From an uncultured Collinsella sp. (GTDB lineage Bacteria > Actinomycetota > Coriobacteriia > Coriobacteriales > Coriobacteriaceae): a stretch of DNA of 22,729 bases. The stretch is from positions 1 to 22,729 of the forward strand of contig URKT01000033.1 in the NCBI GenBank assembly GCA_900548495.1, read 5' to 3'. The notes under the pieces are model-generated. The model saw only the letters and a list, made by a program, of their open reading frames with translations, was not told the DNA's origin and ran no database searches. Positions 7,507-15,357 of the stretch are shown in pieces. A program made the translations under genes and the position numbers. Within the stretch, counting starts at the first letter, position 1. Each line of letters opens with the position of its first letter.

Positions 7507-7559
7507 GTTGCTCCCCCAAGAGGTACACGCGGGCCCGCCCGCAGAGAGGGAGCCAGACT

Positions 7560-8138
7560 ATGGGACTCGCCGAGCTCGTATTGCTCGCCATCGGCCTTTC
7601 GATGGACGCCTTTGCCGTTTCCATCTGCAAGGGCCTTGGCATGAAAAAGATCAACCTTAAAGTCGCCGTGGTGCTCGGCCTGTTCTTTGGCGGCTTTCAG
7701 GCCGGCATGCCCGTAATCGGATGGGCGCTTGGCAGCCAGTTTATGGGCATCATCGGCCCCATCGACCACTGGATCGCCTTTATCCTGCTCGCCTTCATCG
7801 GCGGCAAAATGCTGTGGGAGGCCTTTACCGAGGACGAGGATGAAAGCGACGGCAAGGATGCCGAAAAGATTGACCTGGGCGAGTACCTGATCCTCGCCAT
7901 CGCCACCTCAATCGACGCCCTAGCCGTGGGCATCTCATTTGCCGCGCTCTCGGTTGACATCGTGCCCGCCGTGTCGCTCATCGGCATCACGACCTTTATC
8001 TTCTCCGTTGCCGGCGTGGCGATTGGCCACACTTTTGGTGCGCGCTACGAAAAACCCGCCGCCATCGTGGGCGGCATCGTGCTTATCCTTATCGGCCTCA
8101 AGATTCTGCTGGAACACTTGGGTTTTTTGGCGCTGTAA
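7560..8138 (+). CDS. mntP: Manganese efflux pump MntP
   Basis: The 192-residue inner-membrane protein exports Mn2+. It has six predicted membrane segments (about 2-22, 34-57, 66-86, 107-128, 134-157, 166-188) in two pseudo-repeats. Each repeat carries the family acidic residue: D16 in GLSMDAFAVS and D119 in TSIDALAVGIS. An acidic cytoplasmic loop (88-103) separates the halves. The length matches E. coli MntP (188). The ATG at 7560 follows the GAGGGAG ribosome binding site; longer readings from 7455 run into the riboswitch terminator. Expression is probably switched on by Mn2+ through the upstream riboswitch. Confidence 0.95.
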   Translation: MGLAELVLLAIGLSMDAFAVSICKGLGMKKINLKVAVVLGLFFGGFQAGMPVIGWALGSQFMGIIGPIDHWIAFILLAFIGGKMLWEAFTEDEDESDGKDAEKIDLGEYLILAIATSIDALAVGISFAALSVDIVPAVSLIGITTFIFSVAGVAIGHTFGARYEKPAAIVGGIVLILIGLKILLEHLGFLAL

Positions 8139-8166
8139 AACACCCTTCAAAACTAAACGTCCGGGC

Positions 8167-8200
8167 AAGGCCTCATGCAGAGTTTTGCATGAGGCCTTTT
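8167..8200 (+). terminator. Intrinsic terminator of mntP overlapping an operator-like repeat
   Basis: AAGGCCTCATGCA (8167-8179) and TGCATGAGGCCTT (8186-8198) form a perfect 13-bp stem with a 6-nt loop, ending in a TTTT run. It lies about 30 nt after the mntP stop. The upper stem and loop are also a copy of the TGCA-N6-TGCA element that recurs before hipB. Confidence 0.85.
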
Positions 8201-8243
8201 CATGCAGACTTTTGCATGTCATACTGATATGCAAAAGTCTGCA
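8176..8243 (+). promoter_or_regulatory. Three operator-like TGCA-N6-TGCA repeats and hipBA promoter
   Basis: Three 14-bp copies are seen: TGCAGAGTTTTGCA (8176-8189), TGCAGACTTTTGCA (8203-8216) and its exact reverse complement TGCAAAAGTCTGCA (8230-8243). Their centres are exactly 27 bp apart. Copies two and three together form a perfect 15-bp inverted repeat. A plausible promoter has -35 TTTTCA (8197-8202), 17 bp, then -10 CATACT with an upstream TG (8217-8225). The second copy would then sit between the hexamers and the third on the start point. HipB-type antitoxins typically bind several such sites, so autorepression is the natural reading. The promoter is inferred. Confidence 0.75.
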
Positions 8244-8258
8244 CGTTAGGAGATCGCC

Positions 8259-8726
8259 GTGGATACCCTTCCCATCACCACACCGCGCCAAGCTGGCATC
8301 TACGTGCGCCAGGCACGCGAGGCTCAGGGTCTCACCCGTGCGACCCTCGCTAAAAAAGCCGGTGTTTCGGAGCGCCTGCTCGCATCGCTCGAGCTGGGAG
8401 ACGCCACGGGTATTCGGCTCGACAAGTTGCTGGCGGTTTTCGACGCTCTTGGACTGGCGCTCGCAGCACAAGGGGATATAAGCGAAACGAAAAATGAGCA
8501 CCCAGTCGACGCCCCGCATGCTGATCAACCTTGCAGCACCTCCAGACGCCATCACGACCAACGTCTTCATCATCGCAACCGTCGCAGCACAACCATTCCG
8601 GCTCTTGCAGATACCCCCCTTACGTCCGAGCTCTACGACAGGGCCTTCGCCGATTTCGCCATGTCCAATCTCGGAGTCTCGATTGCCGCTAACGCACCCG
8701 CCCAAGCCAAGTCTGAAGGGAAATAG
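8259..8726 (+). CDS. hipB: HipB-like antitoxin, Xre-family helix-turn-helix protein
   Basis: The 155-residue protein has an Xre/Cro HTH at about 13-66 (VRQAREAQGLTRATLAKKAG, then VSERLLASLELG). It is much longer than E. coli HipB (88 residues): residues 78-115 are a His/Arg-rich linker and 116-155 form a short tail (LTSELYDRAFADFAMSNLGVS). The start is GTG at 8259, with AGGAG 6 nt upstream. The gene ends 3 nt before hipA, the standard antitoxin-toxin order and spacing. The role as antitoxin and repressor is inferred from this arrangement and from the operator-like repeats upstream. Confidence 0.85.
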   Translation: MDTLPITTPRQAGIYVRQAREAQGLTRATLAKKAGVSERLLASLELGDATGIRLDKLLAVFDALGLALAAQGDISETKNEHPVDAPHADQPCSTSRRHHDQRLHHRNRRSTTIPALADTPLTSELYDRAFADFAMSNLGVSIAANAPAQAKSEGK

Positions 8727-8729
8727 TCT

Positions 8730-10034
8730 ATGGCCAGAAAAACGCTTCGGACTATTATTTGCGGCGTACCTGCGGGAACGCTCGCACAAGATGAGAAAGG
8801 TCTTATCAGCTTTTCCTACGACCAAGACTATGACGGGCCAGCCTTATCGACCAACATACCCGTATCAAATCGCACATACGGCCAACAGGTCATGAATCCG
8901 TACCTGTTTGGCCTTCTACCCGACAGCGAGGACCAACGAAAAGCGATTGCCGCCGAATTCGACGTTAGGCCCAACAATCCCGTTGCGTTGCTCAGCCATA
9001 TCGGACTCGACTGTCCGGGCGGAGTGCAGTTTTATGCCGAAGAAGACGCCGACGCCGTCCTGCATCGCGCTGGCGAATACCGCCCTATAGACGACCACGA
9101 AATTGCTCTCCGTCTCAAGTCGATCAGAGATGACCGCGATGCATCGTGGATGGGTCTAGATGAAAGTTGGTCACTTGGAGGCAACCAGGGCAAGTTCGCG
9201 CTCGCGTTCATAAACGGCCACTGGTGCGAATGCATGGGCTCCTCGCCCACGACGCATATTTTCAAAAATGGCGTTATCGGATTTAAACTCGAGGCTCTCA
9301 ATGAGTTTGTCTGCATGAAAAGCGCCCAGCGCGCAGGTATCGCAACGGCAAACGTTGAATATCGCTTATTTGAGGACGAACCTGCCCTCATTGTTGAGCG
9401 CTATGACCGCGTGAAAGTCGAAGACGGAACGATCAGGCGCCTACATCAAGAAGACCTCTGTCAGGCACTTGGGGTGATGCCCGCCCAAAAGTACACGGCA
9501 GACGGCGGCCCGACCACACGCGACATTCAAGAGCTCCTCGTCAATACGAGCCACCATCAACTTAACCTGTATCTGTTTACGCAGATACTGTTCTTCAACG
9601 CCATTATCGGCGCACCGGATGCGCACGCGAAAAACTATTCCCTGCTCCTTGGAAACGACGGCGCAGCCATGATGGCTCGAATGTACGATGTCGCATCGGG
9701 GCTGGCATACGAGCGCATGCGCCGCCGGGCGCGCCTTGCCATGAGCGTTGGCGGCGAAAATCGTGTGGGGCGCATCGGTCCAGGCGCTATCCGCCGATAC
9801 CACGGTATGGGCGACCCCGCGCTGGAGGCGACGCTCACCGATGCCGGGCTATCCGAGAAGTTTTGCTTTGCGACCATGATGGACCTCGCCTACGAGGTGC
9901 CCATTTGCATGGAAGAGGTCATGGACGAATACGCCGACCTGCCCGGCATGGCGGACCTGCGCAAGCATATGCTCGGCCCCGTCCGCGAAAACTGCCAGCG
10001 CACCCTCGACCTCATCAGGGCAGAAATGGACTAG
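8730..10034 (+). CDS. hipA: HipA-family serine/threonine kinase toxin
   Basis: The 434-residue protein matches E. coli HipA (440) in length and motifs. The N-subdomain spans about 1-110. SLGGNQGKFAL (148-158) corresponds to the activation-loop motif where HipA autophosphorylates (S148 versus S150). HIFKN (176-180) and LIVERYDR (220-227) are ATP-site elements. APDAHAKN (295-302, D297) is the catalytic loop and MYDVASG (318-324, D320) the metal site. All appear intact, so the kinase is probably active. E. coli HipA phosphorylates GltX and halts growth, giving persistence; the substrate here is not known. AAGGGA precedes the ATG. No plus-strand terminator is certain, but the hairpin at 10065-10104 could act from both sides. 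Confidence 0.93.
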   Translation: MARKTLRTIICGVPAGTLAQDEKGLISFSYDQDYDGPALSTNIPVSNRTYGQQVMNPYLFGLLPDSEDQRKAIAAEFDVRPNNPVALLSHIGLDCPGGVQFYAEEDADAVLHRAGEYRPIDDHEIALRLKSIRDDRDASWMGLDESWSLGGNQGKFALAFINGHWCECMGSSPTTHIFKNGVIGFKLEALNEFVCMKSAQRAGIATANVEYRLFEDEPALIVERYDRVKVEDGTIRRLHQEDLCQALGVMPAQKYTADGGPTTRDIQELLVNTSHHQLNLYLFTQILFFNAIIGAPDAHAKNYSLLLGNDGAAMMARMYDVASGLAYERMRRRARLAMSVGGENRVGRIGPGAIRRYHGMGDPALEATLTDAGLSEKFCFATMMDLAYEVPICMEEVMDEYADLPGMADLRKHMLGPVRENCQRTLDLIRAEMD

Positions 10035-10060
10035 GTGGCCGTAATTTCGCAATTATCAAA

Positions 10061-10104
10061 CAAAAGAGGGGGGCACCCGTCGCAAACGCTCGAATGCCCC
10101 CTCT
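10061..10104 (-). terminator. Terminator of pepD, possibly bidirectional
   Basis: AGAGGGGGGCA (10065-10075) and TGCCCCCTCT (10095-10104) form a GC-rich stem of about 10 bp with a 19-nt loop. On the minus strand it is followed by TTTTG, so it fits the 3' end of pepD, 57 nt after its stop. On the plus strand it lies 30 nt after hipA but lacks a T-run. Confidence 0.75.
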
Positions 10105-10160
10105 CGTAATGTCATTTGCAATCTGCTAGCACGTGGCTCGGACTGCTGCCAGCGCGACCT

Positions 10161-11618
10161 TTACGCAGCGAGGCGCTTGAGGACGTCGATGAGCAGCTCG
10201 TAGAAGCGCTCGGCAGAAGCGAGCTCCATGCTCTCGTCCGGGGTGTGGACATCGGAGAGCGTCGGGCCCACGGCGATGGCGTCCAGGCCGTGCAGGGCCT
10301 CGGCAAACAGGCCGCACTCAAGGCCGGCGTGAATGGACTCGATGCGCAGCTCGGAGCCAAAGAGCTCGCGATAGCTCTCGACAAAGACGTCGCGGACCGG
10401 CGAATGCTCGGCATAGCTCCAGCCGGGATACTCGAACTCAAACTTGGCGTCGAAGCCCAGGACATCGGCCAGCGTCTGCAGGCGGTCCTTGAACTCGTTC
10501 TGCAGCGAGGTGATCGAGGAGCGCGGGGACAACATGATCTTGACCTCGTCGTCAGAAGTGGCAACCACACCGATGTTGGAGGAAACCTCGACGGAGCCGT
10601 CGGTAGCGACGTTGCGGCGGATCACACCGTTGGGGGCAAGACGCAGGGCGTGGATGAGGGCAAGCGCGGACTTCTGGTCCATGGCCTCGACCTCGGCGTC
10701 GTCGGCAATCTCGACGGTGCAGGTAAAGCCGGGGTCGAAGACCTCGAGCTCGGCAGTGACGTCGGCGATGATGCCCTTTGCGATCTGGGCCGCGGCCTCG
10801 GCGGCAGCGTGATCGGCATAGACCAGAACGGCCTTGCACTCACGGTTGATGGCGTTGTCCTTGGTGCCGCCGTTGAAGCTGACGATGGCGGGCTCACCGG
10901 CGACCATCAGGCGGTCGATGATGCGGGCCATGATGAGGTTTCCGTTGCCGCGCTCCAGGTTGATATCACTGCCGGAGTGGCCGCCCAACAGACCGGAAAT
11001 GTCGAGCGTGAGGGTGCTACCGGTCTTGTGCTCGCGCACGATGGGGCAGGTGTAGGTAACGACGACGCCGCCGGCGCAGCTGACGGTGGCAACGCCCTCC
11101 TCCTCGGAGTCGAGGTTGATCATGGTGCGGGCGCTGATCTGGGACTTGTCGAGCGTCTCGGCGCCAACCAGGCCGGTCTCCTCGTCGGTGGTGAACACGC
11201 ACTCGAGGGCCGGATGGGCAATCGAATCGTCGTTGAGCACAGTAAGCATAAGCGCGACGGCGATACCATTGTCGGCGCCCAGGGTGGTGCCGTTGGCGGT
11301 AAGGACGCCGTCCTTGACGACCAGGTCGATACCATCGGTCGTAAAGTCGTGCTCAACGGAGCCCAACTTGTCGCACACCATATCGATGTGACCCTGCAGC
11401 ATCACGGTCGGGGCATTCTCGGCGCCGGCAGATGCGGGCTTGCGAATGATGACGTTGTAGACCTCGTCCTGATACACATCGAGACCGCGCTCCTTGGCAA
11501 ACGCGACCAGGAAATCGCTGATGCCCTTCTCGTTGCCAGACCCACGGGGGATCGCGCTGACCTCCTCAAAGAAATGGAACAGCTGGGCGGGCTCGTAGCC
11601 GGTAATCTTGTAGTCCAT
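10161..11618 (-). CDS. pepD: Cytosolic dipeptidase PepD (Xaa-His dipeptidase, M20C family)
   Basis: At 485 residues it has exactly the length of E. coli PepD. This two-zinc aminopeptidase cleaves dipeptides, including carnosine-like Xaa-His, in the cytoplasm. Metal and catalytic residues are visible: H77 (LQGHIDMV), bridging D116 (LGADNGIA), the catalytic glutamates in DEETG (145-149) and D170 (INLDSEEEG). GGHSGSDI marks the lid/dimerisation domain, and a C-terminal SDVHTPDE supplies the last histidine. The ATG at 11618 is preceded by AAGGAGG; a longer reading from 11723 has no support. It seems to be a single-gene unit, with a terminator on either side. Confidence 0.95.
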   Translation of the reverse strand: MDYKITGYEPAQLFHFFEEVSAIPRGSGNEKGISDFLVAFAKERGLDVYQDEVYNVIIRKPASAGAENAPTVMLQGHIDMVCDKLGSVEHDFTTDGIDLVVKDGVLTANGTTLGADNGIAVALMLTVLNDDSIAHPALECVFTTDEETGLVGAETLDKSQISARTMINLDSEEEGVATVSCAGGVVVTYTCPIVREHKTGSTLTLDISGLLGGHSGSDINLERGNGNLIMARIIDRLMVAGEPAIVSFNGGTKDNAINRECKAVLVYADHAAAEAAAQIAKGIIADVTAELEVFDPGFTCTVEIADDAEVEAMDQKSALALIHALRLAPNGVIRRNVATDGSVEVSSNIGVVATSDDEVKIMLSPRSSITSLQNEFKDRLQTLADVLGFDAKFEFEYPGWSYAEHSPVRDVFVESYRELFGSELRIESIHAGLECGLFAEALHGLDAIAVGPTLSDVHTPDESMELASAERFYELLIDVLKRLAA

Positions 11619-11727
11619 GGTGCCTCCTTGGCGCAACTGGTTAGACAGTAAGACATGCGACTTGTATATTCCCAGACTTTGCGTGCATAAACCAGTCGAA
11701 AACGCCGAGCGCCCTCGCATCATCGGC

Positions 11728-11754
11728 TAACGGTGGACCGTATAGCGTAACGGT
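11728..11754. repeat. Direct repeat TAACGGT in the pepD upstream region
   Basis: Two TAACGGT copies (11728-11734 and 11748-11754) lie 20 bp apart, near two helical turns, in the 110-164 nt upstream of pepD. They may mark a regulatory site. I find no convincing -10/-35 pair here. The rest of 11619-11771 shows nothing else. Confidence 0.3.
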
Positions 11755-11771
11755 CACAACTTCCGCAGCTC

Positions 11772-11807
11772 TACAAATCGAGGCGCCCTTTCCGGAGCGC
11801 CTCGATT
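11772..11807 (-). terminator. Terminator of clpC
   Basis: AATCGAGGCGC (11776-11786) pairs perfectly with GCGCCTCGATT (11797-11807), with a 10-nt loop. On the minus strand the stem leads into a short T-run (ATTTG). It lies about 25 nt after the clpC stop codon. The weak T-tract lowers confidence slightly. Confidence 0.7.
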
Positions 11808-11832
11808 GCGCGTATCAAATTGTCGCCACGCC

Positions 11833-14475
11833 CTACAGCGCGCCGGAACCGGCTTGCATCATGCCGCCGGGGCCCGAGGTCACGCCGCCGCTCACGGGCG
11901 CGACGTTGCCGGTGTGCGGAGCCGCCGGGGCGGTATCGCCACCGAGCGTGCCCGTCGGACGCGGTGCCGGAATCTCGCCCGTGCCGTGACTAAAGACAAA
12001 CTTGCCGTCGGCCACATCGCACAGGACGGTATCGCCCTCGCCCCACTCACCGGCCAGCAGTTCCTCGGACAGCGGGTCCTCAATGAGCTTTTGGATGGCA
12101 CGGCGCAGCGGACGCGCGCCATTGGTGAGGTCGGTGCCCTCGGCCACAATCTTGTCGTAGGCCGCATCGGTGAGCTTGATGTTCATGCCGTTGGCAATCA
12201 GGCGTTGACGCAGGTCGTCCACCAGCAGGTGCGCGATCTTGGTCAGATTCTCGCCCGAAAGCTTCTGGAACACCACGATGTCGTCGATACGGTTGAGCAG
12301 CTCGGGGCGGAACAGGCGCTTAAGTTCGCCCATCGCACGGCCCTTAATCTCGCTCGAGGTAAGGCCCTGCTCACCGGTGGTGCCAAAACCGACGCTCGCA
12401 TCCTGCGCGATCTCGCGGGCGCCCACGTTGGACGTCATGATAATCACGGTATTGCGGAAGTCGACCGTCTTGCCCTGGCTATCAGTCAGGCGACCCTCCT
12501 CCAGCACCTGCAACAAAATGTTGAAGATGTCGGGGTGCGCCTTCTCGATCTCGTCGAACAGCACGACCGAGTACGGGTGACGACGAACGGCCTTGGTAAG
12601 CTGACCGCCCTCGTCGTGGCCCACGTAACCCGGAGGGCTACCGATGAGCTTGGAGACCTCAAACTCGCTACCGAACTCGGACATGTCGAAGCTGATGAGC
12701 GCGTCCTTGCTGCCAAAGAGGTACTCGGCGAGCGTCTTGGCGAGCTCGGTCTTGCCCGTGCCGGTGGGACCCAGGAAGATAAAGCTGCCGCCGGGGCGAC
12801 GCGGATCCTTGAGCGGCGAGCGGCTGCGGCGCACGGCCTTGGCGACGGCCTCGACAGCCTCGTCCTGGCCGATGATGCGGGTCTTGAGCACGCTTTCGGT
12901 CTGCAGCAGGCGCCGGCTCTCGCTCTCGGTGAGCGAGGAAACCGGCACGCCAGAGGTCACGGACACGATGTCGGCAATCTGGGCGACGTCGATGGTGAGC
13001 GGGCTGGCGTCGAGCTCGGCGGTCCAGGCGGCCTTGGCCTCGGCGAGCTCAATCTCGGCAGCCTTTTGCTGCTCGGTGATCTCGGCGGCCTTGTTCATGT
13101 CGTCGCTCTCGGTGGCCTCCTGCGCGGCGGCCTTAAGCTCCTCCACGCGATGCTCGGCCTCGCGCACCGGCTCGGGCGCGCGGTTGGCGGCGATGCGGGC
13201 GCGGGCGCCGGCCTCGTCAATGAGGTCGATGGCCTTATCGGGCAGGAAGCGATCCTGGATGTAGCGGTCGGAGAGGTTCGCGGCGGCCTCGATAGCACCC
13301 TGCGTATAGCGCACATGGTGGTGCTCCTCGTAGCGCGGCTTGAGCGCGGTCAGGATCTTGACCGTGTCCTCGACGCTCGGCTCCTCGACATCGATGGTCT
13401 GGAAGCGACGCTCGAAGGCCGGGTCCTTGGTGAGGTACTTGCGGAACTCCTCGGCCGTGGTGGCACCGATGATCTGGAAAGCACCGCGTGCGAGAACGGG
13501 CTTGAGCATGGAGCTCGCGTCGATGGAGCCCTCGGCAGAGCCGGCACCGATGATGGTGTGCATCTCGTCAATAAACAGGATGACGTCGTCAGCTTCGGTG
13601 GCCTCCTGGATCACGTTCTTGAGGCGCTCCTCAAACTCACCGCGATACTTGGCGCCCGCAACGAGGCCCGGCAGGTCGAGCGTCCAGATGTTCTGGTTCA
13701 TAAGGTTCTCGGGCACGTTGCCAGCTGCAATCTGCTGAGCCAGACCCTCGACGATGGCCGTCTTGCCCACGCCGGGGTCGCCCAAGATAAGCGGATTGTT
13801 CTTGGTGCGACGCGAAAGGATCTCCATCATACGCTGGACTTCCTTTTCGCGACCAATTACAGGGTCGAGCTCGCCGTCGCGCGCCTTCTGCGTAAGGTTG
13901 GTGGCGAACTGCTTGAGCGTGTCGGTGCCGCTCCCCTTTTGCTGCGACGCGTCCGAGCCGCTAAAGAACGGCAGGCCCGCACCGGGACGCCCGGCACCGG
14001 CGCCGGCGAGCGGACGCTTCTTGTCCTGGTCCTTGGCGGTAAGTTTCTCGATAGCCTTTTTGATGGAGGCGGACGACACACCCAGGCGCATGAGGATGTC
14101 CATGGCCATGCCGTTACCCTCTTCGACGATGCCAATCAGCAAGTGCTCGGTCGACACGTAGGTCTGGTTGTTCTCGCGCGCCACGCGGAAGGAGCGCTCC
14201 ATCACGCTAATGACGAGCGGCGTAAAGGCAAGCTTGGCAGCCTCGGTCTCCTCGCTGGACTCGGGAACCGTGGTCTGGACCTCCTTGAGGGTGTCCATGA
14301 TGTCGTCGTAGGAGATATCAAGCGAGCGCAGCGCCTCGGCAGCGATGCCCTCGTCCTCCTTGGCGAGTGCGAGCAGCAGGTGCTCGGTGCCCACCTTATT
14401 TGAGTGCAGATCGAGCGCCTCCTGTTTGGCCATCGACATGACCTTGCGCGCTCGATCGGTAAATCTATCTAACAT
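11833..14475 (-). CDS. clpC: ATP-dependent Clp protease ATP-binding subunit ClpC
   Basis: The 880-residue Hsp100 unfoldase feeds proteins to ClpP. Two Clp-N repeats (about 1-70 and 78-147) are followed by a Gly/Ala linker. The first AAA+ module has Walker A GDPGVGKT (232-239) and Walker B VILFIDE (298-304). A short coiled-coil M domain (about 435-490) typical of ClpC, not ClpB, comes next. The second AAA+ module has Walker A GPTGTGKT (569-576) and Walker B VVLFDE (637-642). The VGF loop (695-697) is the ClpP-docking element. The last 50 residues are a Pro/Gly/Ala-rich tail. The ATG at 14475 follows AAGGA; upstream in-frame ATGs lack a ribosome binding site. It stands alone: no ctsR, mcsA, mcsB or radA is adjacent, unlike Firmicutes. 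Confidence 0.97.
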   Translation of the reverse strand: MLDRFTDRARKVMSMAKQEALDLHSNKVGTEHLLLALAKEDEGIAAEALRSLDISYDDIMDTLKEVQTTVPESSEETEAAKLAFTPLVISVMERSFRVARENNQTYVSTEHLLIGIVEEGNGMAMDILMRLGVSSASIKKAIEKLTAKDQDKKRPLAGAGAGRPGAGLPFFSGSDASQQKGSGTDTLKQFATNLTQKARDGELDPVIGREKEVQRMMEILSRRTKNNPLILGDPGVGKTAIVEGLAQQIAAGNVPENLMNQNIWTLDLPGLVAGAKYRGEFEERLKNVIQEATEADDVILFIDEMHTIIGAGSAEGSIDASSMLKPVLARGAFQIIGATTAEEFRKYLTKDPAFERRFQTIDVEEPSVEDTVKILTALKPRYEEHHHVRYTQGAIEAAANLSDRYIQDRFLPDKAIDLIDEAGARARIAANRAPEPVREAEHRVEELKAAAQEATESDDMNKAAEITEQQKAAEIELAEAKAAWTAELDASPLTIDVAQIADIVSVTSGVPVSSLTESESRRLLQTESVLKTRIIGQDEAVEAVAKAVRRSRSPLKDPRRPGGSFIFLGPTGTGKTELAKTLAEYLFGSKDALISFDMSEFGSEFEVSKLIGSPPGYVGHDEGGQLTKAVRRHPYSVVLFDEIEKAHPDIFNILLQVLEEGRLTDSQGKTVDFRNTVIIMTSNVGAREIAQDASVGFGTTGEQGLTSSEIKGRAMGELKRLFRPELLNRIDDIVVFQKLSGENLTKIAHLLVDDLRQRLIANGMNIKLTDAAYDKIVAEGTDLTNGARPLRRAIQKLIEDPLSEELLAGEWGEGDTVLCDVADGKFVFSHGTGEIPAPRPTGTLGGDTAPAAPHTGNVAPVSGGVTSGPGGMMQAGSGAL

Positions 14476-14505
14476 GCTCGTTTCCTTACATGAGTTCATC
14501 GAAAT

Positions 14506-14535
14506 CAAAACGCCCGCCCGTCGGCGGCGCTTTTG
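14506..14535. other. Imperfect hairpin in the clpC leader
   Basis: CAAAACGCCCGCC (14506-14518) and GGCGGCGCTTTTG (14523-14535) pair at 10 of 13 positions around a 4-nt loop. On the minus strand the stem ends in TTTTG, 31 nt before the clpC ATG. It could terminate the upstream TetR message or act as a leader structure of clpC. A weak minus-strand promoter (TTAACA at 14564-14559, TAAAGA at 14543-14538, 15 bp apart) would put it inside the clpC leader. Confidence 0.4.
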
Positions 14536-14614
14536 TCTCTTTACCCACAGGTTGTCTATGTTAACAGCTGGAGGAATATCTATAAACCCGGCTCACATGA
14601 ATGCAGGTTATGAC

Positions 14615-14642
14615 CGCATCGCGGGACTCACCGCGCGATGCG
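14615..14642. repeat. Short perfect inverted repeat after the TetR gene
   Basis: CGCATCGCG (14615-14623) and CGCGATGCG (14634-14642) form a 9-bp stem with a 10-nt loop, about 25 nt past the TetR stop. No T-run follows on either strand, so it is not a standard terminator; it may stabilise the 3' end of the activase-TetR message. Confidence 0.5.
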
Positions 14643-14667
14643 CGACAGGCGCCCCGCAAGAGAAACC

Positions 14668-15357
14668 CTAGGCGTCTTTCACCACGTCGGGACTCGTCGC
14701 ACGCGATGCGCGATAGGCATCGGCCTCCTTGGAGACGCGTTCGAGCAGCTCGGATGTATCGACGCCCTCGACTTGCGCGACCGTTTCCACCGTCTGCATG
14801 GCGACCGCCCTCAGGTACGCGCACGCGCTGTCCCCCGGCTGCTCGAGGTCTATCTCCTCGCCGCCCTCCCGGGCAAAGCCGACCGCCATCACAAAGCCCA
14901 TGATGCCCGAGACCAGAAAGCCCACCGCAAAGCTCGAATCTGCCTTGAGCTCTTCTCCGTCGGGGTGGACGATCTCTCTCACGCGGTCGATGATGATCGT
15001 ATGGATGCCCTGCACGACCTGCTCGGCGGCACCCGCCCTCATGGTGATGACGATGCGCCGCAGCAGGCAGCGGACGTCGCGCCGGTCGAACGCCGAAAGG
15101 TCGCCCTCGCTCGAAAAATGCCAGAGGGCATCGGTGATGAGCTCGTTATCCTGCAGCAGCTGGGCTATGGCGATGGCGACGAGTTCATCGAAATCGTGAA
15201 AATAGTAGTAAAACGTTCCGCGATTGCACTGGGCGGCGCGGGTCACCTCGCCAACCGACAGCTCGAAGATGCTGTTGTTCTCGATGAGCTCCCAAAACGC
15301 CTCGATGATACGGGTGCGTGCATCGGGCGCATCGGCGTCCTTACGCGGTCTCGCCAT
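14668..15357 (-). CDS. TetR/AcrR-family transcriptional regulator
   Basis: The 229-residue protein has the TetR DNA-binding domain at about 12-60 (TRIIEAFWELIE, then VGEVTRAAQCNRGTFYYYF, with the recognition helix ending in the FYYYF signature). The rest is a helical ligand-binding and dimerisation domain with no recognisable ligand motif. The ATG at 15357 lies inside the end of the activase gene (17-nt overlap); a GTG at 15366 is possible. The overlap means the regulator is made from the same message as the activase, which suggests feedback control of that gene through the palindrome at 19830-19850. The ligand is unknown; an acyl-CoA or fatty acid would fit the neighbour, but this is a guess. 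Confidence 0.88.
   Translation of the reverse strand: MARPRKDADAPDARTRIIEAFWELIENNSIFELSVGEVTRAAQCNRGTFYYYFHDFDELVAIAIAQLLQDNELITDALWHFSSEGDLSAFDRRDVRCLLRRIVITMRAGAAEQVVQGIHTIIIDRVREIVHPDGEELKADSSFAVGFLVSGIMGFVMAVGFAREGGEEIDLEQPGDSACAYLRAVAMQTVETVAQVEGVDTSELLERVSKEADAYRASRATSPDVVKDA

Noticed and set aside
8494..8895. Overlapping plus-strand frame spanning the hipB end and hipA start
   Set aside because: No ribosome binding site and no domain; it crosses the strongly supported hipB-hipA junction in another frame.
10116..11651. 511-codon plus-strand frame opposite pepD
   Set aside because: Shadow of pepD, which shows all its metal-binding motifs on the other strand.
11806..14403. 865-codon open frame on the plus strand opposite clpC
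   Set aside because: It is the antisense shadow of a clear ClpC gene in GC-rich DNA; the translation is low-complexity with no recognisable domain.
14476..14670. Possible CIRCE, CtsR or HspR site upstream of clpC
   Set aside because: I looked for TTAGCACTC/GAGTGCTAA, tandem TCAAA-type heptads and CTTGAGT/ACTCAAG and found none.
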